From positions 93,816 to 157,815 of the forward strand of contig PXSA01000039.1 of NCBI GenBank assembly GCA_003023565.1: a stretch of 64,000 nt of DNA. Reading direction: 5' to 3'. The stretch comes from Halobacteriales archaeon QS_9_68_17 (GTDB lineage Archaea > Halobacteriota > Halobacteria > Halobacteriales > Natronoarchaeaceae). A program made the position numbers and the translations under genes. Below, one piece after another: positions 61,664 through 64,000 of this stretch. The notes beneath the pieces are model-generated. The model saw nothing but the letters and a program-made list of their open reading frames with translations, was not told where the DNA came from and did not search any database. Numbering within the stretch: the first letter of the stretch is position 1; every line of letters begins with the position of its first letter.

Positions 61664-63676
61664 TTATTCGTCGTCCGCCGGGGCGATATCGACGGCGTCG
61701 ACCGGGCTCCCGACGACGGCGACGTCGTACGCGCCGACGCGGTCGTCGCCGACGATGAAGTCGCCGGGGGCGTCGACGGCGACGGGGTCGCTCCCGAAGT
61801 TCGTGACCCACGTGTAGCCGTCGCGCTCGGCGGCCCGAACGGCCCCCGGGAGGCGGTCGGTGCGGCGGACGTCGACGGCGTCGAGTTCGTCGCGGACGAG
61901 CGCGTCCGCGAACTCGGGCGCGGGCCAGACGCCACAGTAGGTCGCGCGGCCATCGCCGTGTTCGTTCGTCGTCACTGCCGGACGGCCCGCCGCGGTGCCC
62001 GAGTCGTAGGTCGCGCGGACCGACGCCTCGTCGGGGTCGAGCCACTCGGCCCACGTCCGGTAGTCGTGGACGTCGCCGTCGTACTCGAGCGTCGTCGGCA
62101 CCCCCTCGGGGAGGCTCTCGTGCTGGTCGACGGTCGCGCCGACGACGTCGGCGAGCGGCCCCGGTGCCGGCGTCTCGTGGAGCTTGTTCGCTCGGTCTTT
62201 GAACCCGGTTCGAGCGCCGAAGAGGACGTGGCCGCCGTCGGCGACGTACTCGCGGAGCGCCGCGGCGAGGTCGTCGTCGAGAAGGTGGAGCGCCGGCGCG
62301 ACGACCAGCGCGTACTCGTCGAGCGCGGGAGCCGATGGCCTGCCGGGTGGCGGGACGAGGTCGGCCTGGACGCCGTGGCGTCGGACGGCGCCGTAGTGCG
62401 CGCGGTGGTGGCCCCAGTAGTCCCAGTCGGGCGTGTGTGGCTGGATGTGGGTCGCCCAGCAGTCCTCGGTGTTCTGGAGGACCGCGACCGGCGCGTCGAC
62501 CGCGTCGAGGTCGAACAGCTCGTCGGCCGCCGTTTCGGCGCCGCGATAGCCGCGGTCGGGCGAGCCATCCGCTTTCCGGAGCCCGGCGTGGTACTGCTCC
62601 TGGCCGCCGCGGCAGCGCCGCCATCGGAAGTACAGCACGGCGTCGGCGCCGTGGGCGACCGCGTGGTGCGCCCACAGAGCCATTGCGCCCGCCCCGGGTT
62701 GGGGACAGGTCGGCGGCCAGTTCACGTCCCCGGGCTGTTGCTCCATCACCCAGAACGGCTCCCGGAGCGCGCCGCGGTAGCGGTCGTGGTTCATGCCGAC
62801 CTGGTCGGGGTCGCCGGCGCGGAGTTCGTCGACCGACGCCCGCCCCTGGCGGCGGTCCTGGGCGAACCCGGTCGGGTACGAGTCCCACGAGAGGAAGTCG
62901 AGGTCGGGTGCGAGCGCGGCCGCGTCGAGCCGGCCGAAGTCGCCCATGAAGTTGTGGGTGACGAACCAGTCGTCGTTCCTCTCGCGCAGGATCTCGACCT
63001 GCTCGCGGTTGTAGTCGACGACGCTGTCGTTCGCGAACCGATAGTAGTCGAGCAGTCGGGAGGGGTGGCTCTCGGCGGGCGTCGGCCGCGGCGGGTCGAT
63101 GCCGGCGAAGGAGTCGTACTGTTGACTCCAGAAGGCGTTCCCCCACGCGTCGTTCAACGCGTCGACGTCGCCGTAGCGCTCGCGGCACCAGTCGCGGAAC
63201 GCGTTGGCGCAGTCGTCGCAGTAGCAGCGGACGGTCTCGTGGCAGCCGTACTCGTTGTCGGTCTGCCAGCCAGCGACCGCCGGATCGTCCGCGTACCGCT
63301 CGGCGAACCGCTCGACGACCCGTTCGGTCTCCTCGCGGTACGCCGGCGAGTTGAAGCACGTGAACCGCCGGCTCCCCCAGTTGCGGACGGTGCCGTCGCG
63401 GTCGCGCTGGCGCACGTTCGGGCGCTCGTCGACCAGCCACTTCGGTGGCGTCGCCGTCGGCGTGCAGAGGACTGCCGCCATGCCGTGTTCGGCGACGAGG
63501 TCGATGGCTTCGTCCAGCCACTCGAAGTCGAACGTCCCGCGTTCCGGCTCTACTCGCCCCCAGGAGAACTCCGCCATGCGGACGTACTCCAGGCCGGCGT
63601 CGGCCATCGCGGCGACGTCCTCGCGCCAGCGGTCGCTCGGCCAGTGTTCGGGGAAGTAACAGACGCCGATGCTCAT
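61664..63676 (-). CDS. Beta-galactosidase, glycoside hydrolase family 42
   Basis: A 670-residue GH42 enzyme that hydrolyses terminal beta-D-galactosides. In the TIM barrel, acid/base Glu142 lies in WQTDNEYG and nucleophile Glu312 in FWVMEQQPGDVNW. The GH42 metal-binding Cys cluster is intact (Cys107 and the CxCxxC at 151-156). The trimerisation (glutamine-amidotransferase-like) domain (about 400-600) and a small beta domain follow. No signal peptide, so it is cytoplasmic and would act on imported oligosaccharides. Apparently intact. Confidence 0.95.
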   Translation of the reverse strand: MSIGVCYFPEHWPSDRWREDVAAMADAGLEYVRMAEFSWGRVEPERGTFDFEWLDEAIDLVAEHGMAAVLCTPTATPPKWLVDERPNVRQRDRDGTVRNWGSRRFTCFNSPAYREETERVVERFAERYADDPAVAGWQTDNEYGCHETVRCYCDDCANAFRDWCRERYGDVDALNDAWGNAFWSQQYDSFAGIDPPRPTPAESHPSRLLDYYRFANDSVVDYNREQVEILRERNDDWFVTHNFMGDFGRLDAAALAPDLDFLSWDSYPTGFAQDRRQGRASVDELRAGDPDQVGMNHDRYRGALREPFWVMEQQPGDVNWPPTCPQPGAGAMALWAHHAVAHGADAVLYFRWRRCRGGQEQYHAGLRKADGSPDRGYRGAETAADELFDLDAVDAPVAVLQNTEDCWATHIQPHTPDWDYWGHHRAHYGAVRRHGVQADLVPPPGRPSAPALDEYALVVAPALHLLDDDLAAALREYVADGGHVLFGARTGFKDRANKLHETPAPGPLADVVGATVDQHESLPEGVPTTLEYDGDVHDYRTWAEWLDPDEASVRATYDSGTAAGRPAVTTNEHGDGRATYCGVWPAPEFADALVRDELDAVDVRRTDRLPGAVRAAERDGYTWVTNFGSDPVAVDAPGDFIVGDDRVGAYDVAVVGSPVDAVDIAPADDE

Positions 63677-63701
63677 GTCGAATCCTCGGTATTAGGTGTG
63701 G

Positions 63702-64000
63702 TCATGGTCGGTCGAACGTCAGTCGGTTCTCGCCGGGCGAGAGAACGACCGTCCGGACGGAAACCGCCCCGTCCGTGGTCGTCTCCGCGCGTTCGCCCGG
63801 TCCGGTCGCGGCGACCGGCGATTCGCCCGCGACGTCCGCACTGCTCGTCGCGGGGGTCGGCCGCCGGTGGCTCCGGTCGGCTCCGCTCGCGGTACTGGAG
63901 GCGACCGGGTCGTACGTCCAGTCGCCGGGGACGGCGACGGCGACCGCCCGCGGCCCTTCACAGGAGAGGGTCACGTGGAGGCGGCCGTCGCGCCAGTCGC
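63702..64000 (-). CDS. C-terminal part of an unidentified protein, running off the window
   Basis: The frame is open to the window edge and ends at 63702. It reads RDGRLHVTLSCEGPRAVAVA then VPGDWTYDPVASSTASGADR and ends VSVRTVVLSPGENRLTFDRP, a beta-rich module like the C-terminal domains of glycoside hydrolases. It lies 25 bp upstream of the GH42 gene in the same direction, so a co-transcribed carbohydrate enzyme is likely. The family cannot be settled from this fragment. Confidence 0.55.
   Translation of the reverse strand, partial: DWRDGRLHVTLSCEGPRAVAVAVPGDWTYDPVASSTASGADRSHRRPTPATSSADVAGESPVAATGPGERAETTTDGAVSVRTVVLSPGENRLTFDRP

Noticed and set aside
1-64000. CRISPR arrays, tRNA and rRNA genes
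   Set aside because: I looked for evenly spaced repeats and for tRNA cloverleaf or rRNA-like stretches on both strands and saw none; a tRNA gene near the integrase would have been especially informative but is not apparent.

Overview
The window comes from a halophilic archaeon (class Halobacteria). GC is very high, the proteins are rich in Asp and Glu, promoters are TATA boxes about 25-30 nt upstream of leaderless ATG starts, secreted proteins carry twin-arginine signals followed by a lipobox Cys, and the families (IclR, TrmB, ADP-forming acyl-CoA synthetase, UxuA, CRTAC1 with a DyP-like partner) are typical of haloarchaea. The content is catabolic and accessory, and about fifteen genes are broken by frameshifts, stops or truncation, so I infer a decaying genomic island or a secondary replicon.

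Region A (1-22 kb) handles aromatic or organic acids. It holds an aldehyde dehydrogenase cut by the window edge, a fumarylacetoacetate-hydrolase-family enzyme, a branched-chain-type (LIV) ABC transporter (LivF, LivM, LivH, two paralogous binding lipoproteins, and LivG placed 9 kb away), a gentisate 1,2-dioxygenase-like bicupin, a 56-residue zinc ribbon, a frameshifted thioesterase, separate beta and alpha subunits of an ADP-forming acyl-CoA synthetase, an SLC13-type anion permease and an AMP-forming acyl-CoA ligase whose usual A10 lysine is Thr. Next come an IclR regulator divergent from a ThDP-dependent decarboxylase-like enzyme, with a perfect palindrome between them, a CaiB/BaiF CoA-transferase and a second IclR regulator.

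Region B (22-26.4 kb) is a graveyard around an intact tyrosine recombinase: a broken retropepsin-like gene, a broken Tat-secreted protein, an unrecognised broken gene and the N-terminal stub of a GH2 beta-mannosidase. A perfect 14-bp inverted repeat with a 6-bp spacer lies upstream of the recombinase.

Region C (26.4-44.6 kb) is uronate and oligosaccharide use: mannonate dehydratase, a uronate-dehydrogenase-like SDR, a beta-propeller lactonase, a complete Opp/Dpp-type ABC transporter, a HEAT-repeat protein, a CRTAC1/DyP-like secreted pair with a small membrane protein, a Gfo/Idh/MocA oxidoreductase, a sugar isomerase-like TIM barrel, a ruined GH3 beta-glucosidase and a TrmB regulator.

Region D (44.6-55.3 kb) starts with an AT-rich patch, a small zinc-ribbon ORF and a metallo-beta-lactamase/AEC chimera. 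It then carries a TIM-barrel gene overlapping a YHS-type mini-protein, a lipoprotein, and a compact block UbiA prenyltransferase - TIM barrel - TatD hydrolase, divergent from an alkaline-phosphatase-superfamily gene. This block matches four components of the bacterial ebo gene set and is the best candidate here for an under-described archaeal system. A thymidine kinase follows.

Region E (55.3-64 kb) holds transporter debris, a deleted geranylgeranyl-reductase-like gene, a PadR regulator, a DtxR-type box in front of a 30-codon ORF and a thioredoxin-reductase-like flavoprotein, a YeiH-family permease, an IS5-type transposase remnant, an intact GH42 beta-galactosidase and the C-terminus of another gene running off the window.
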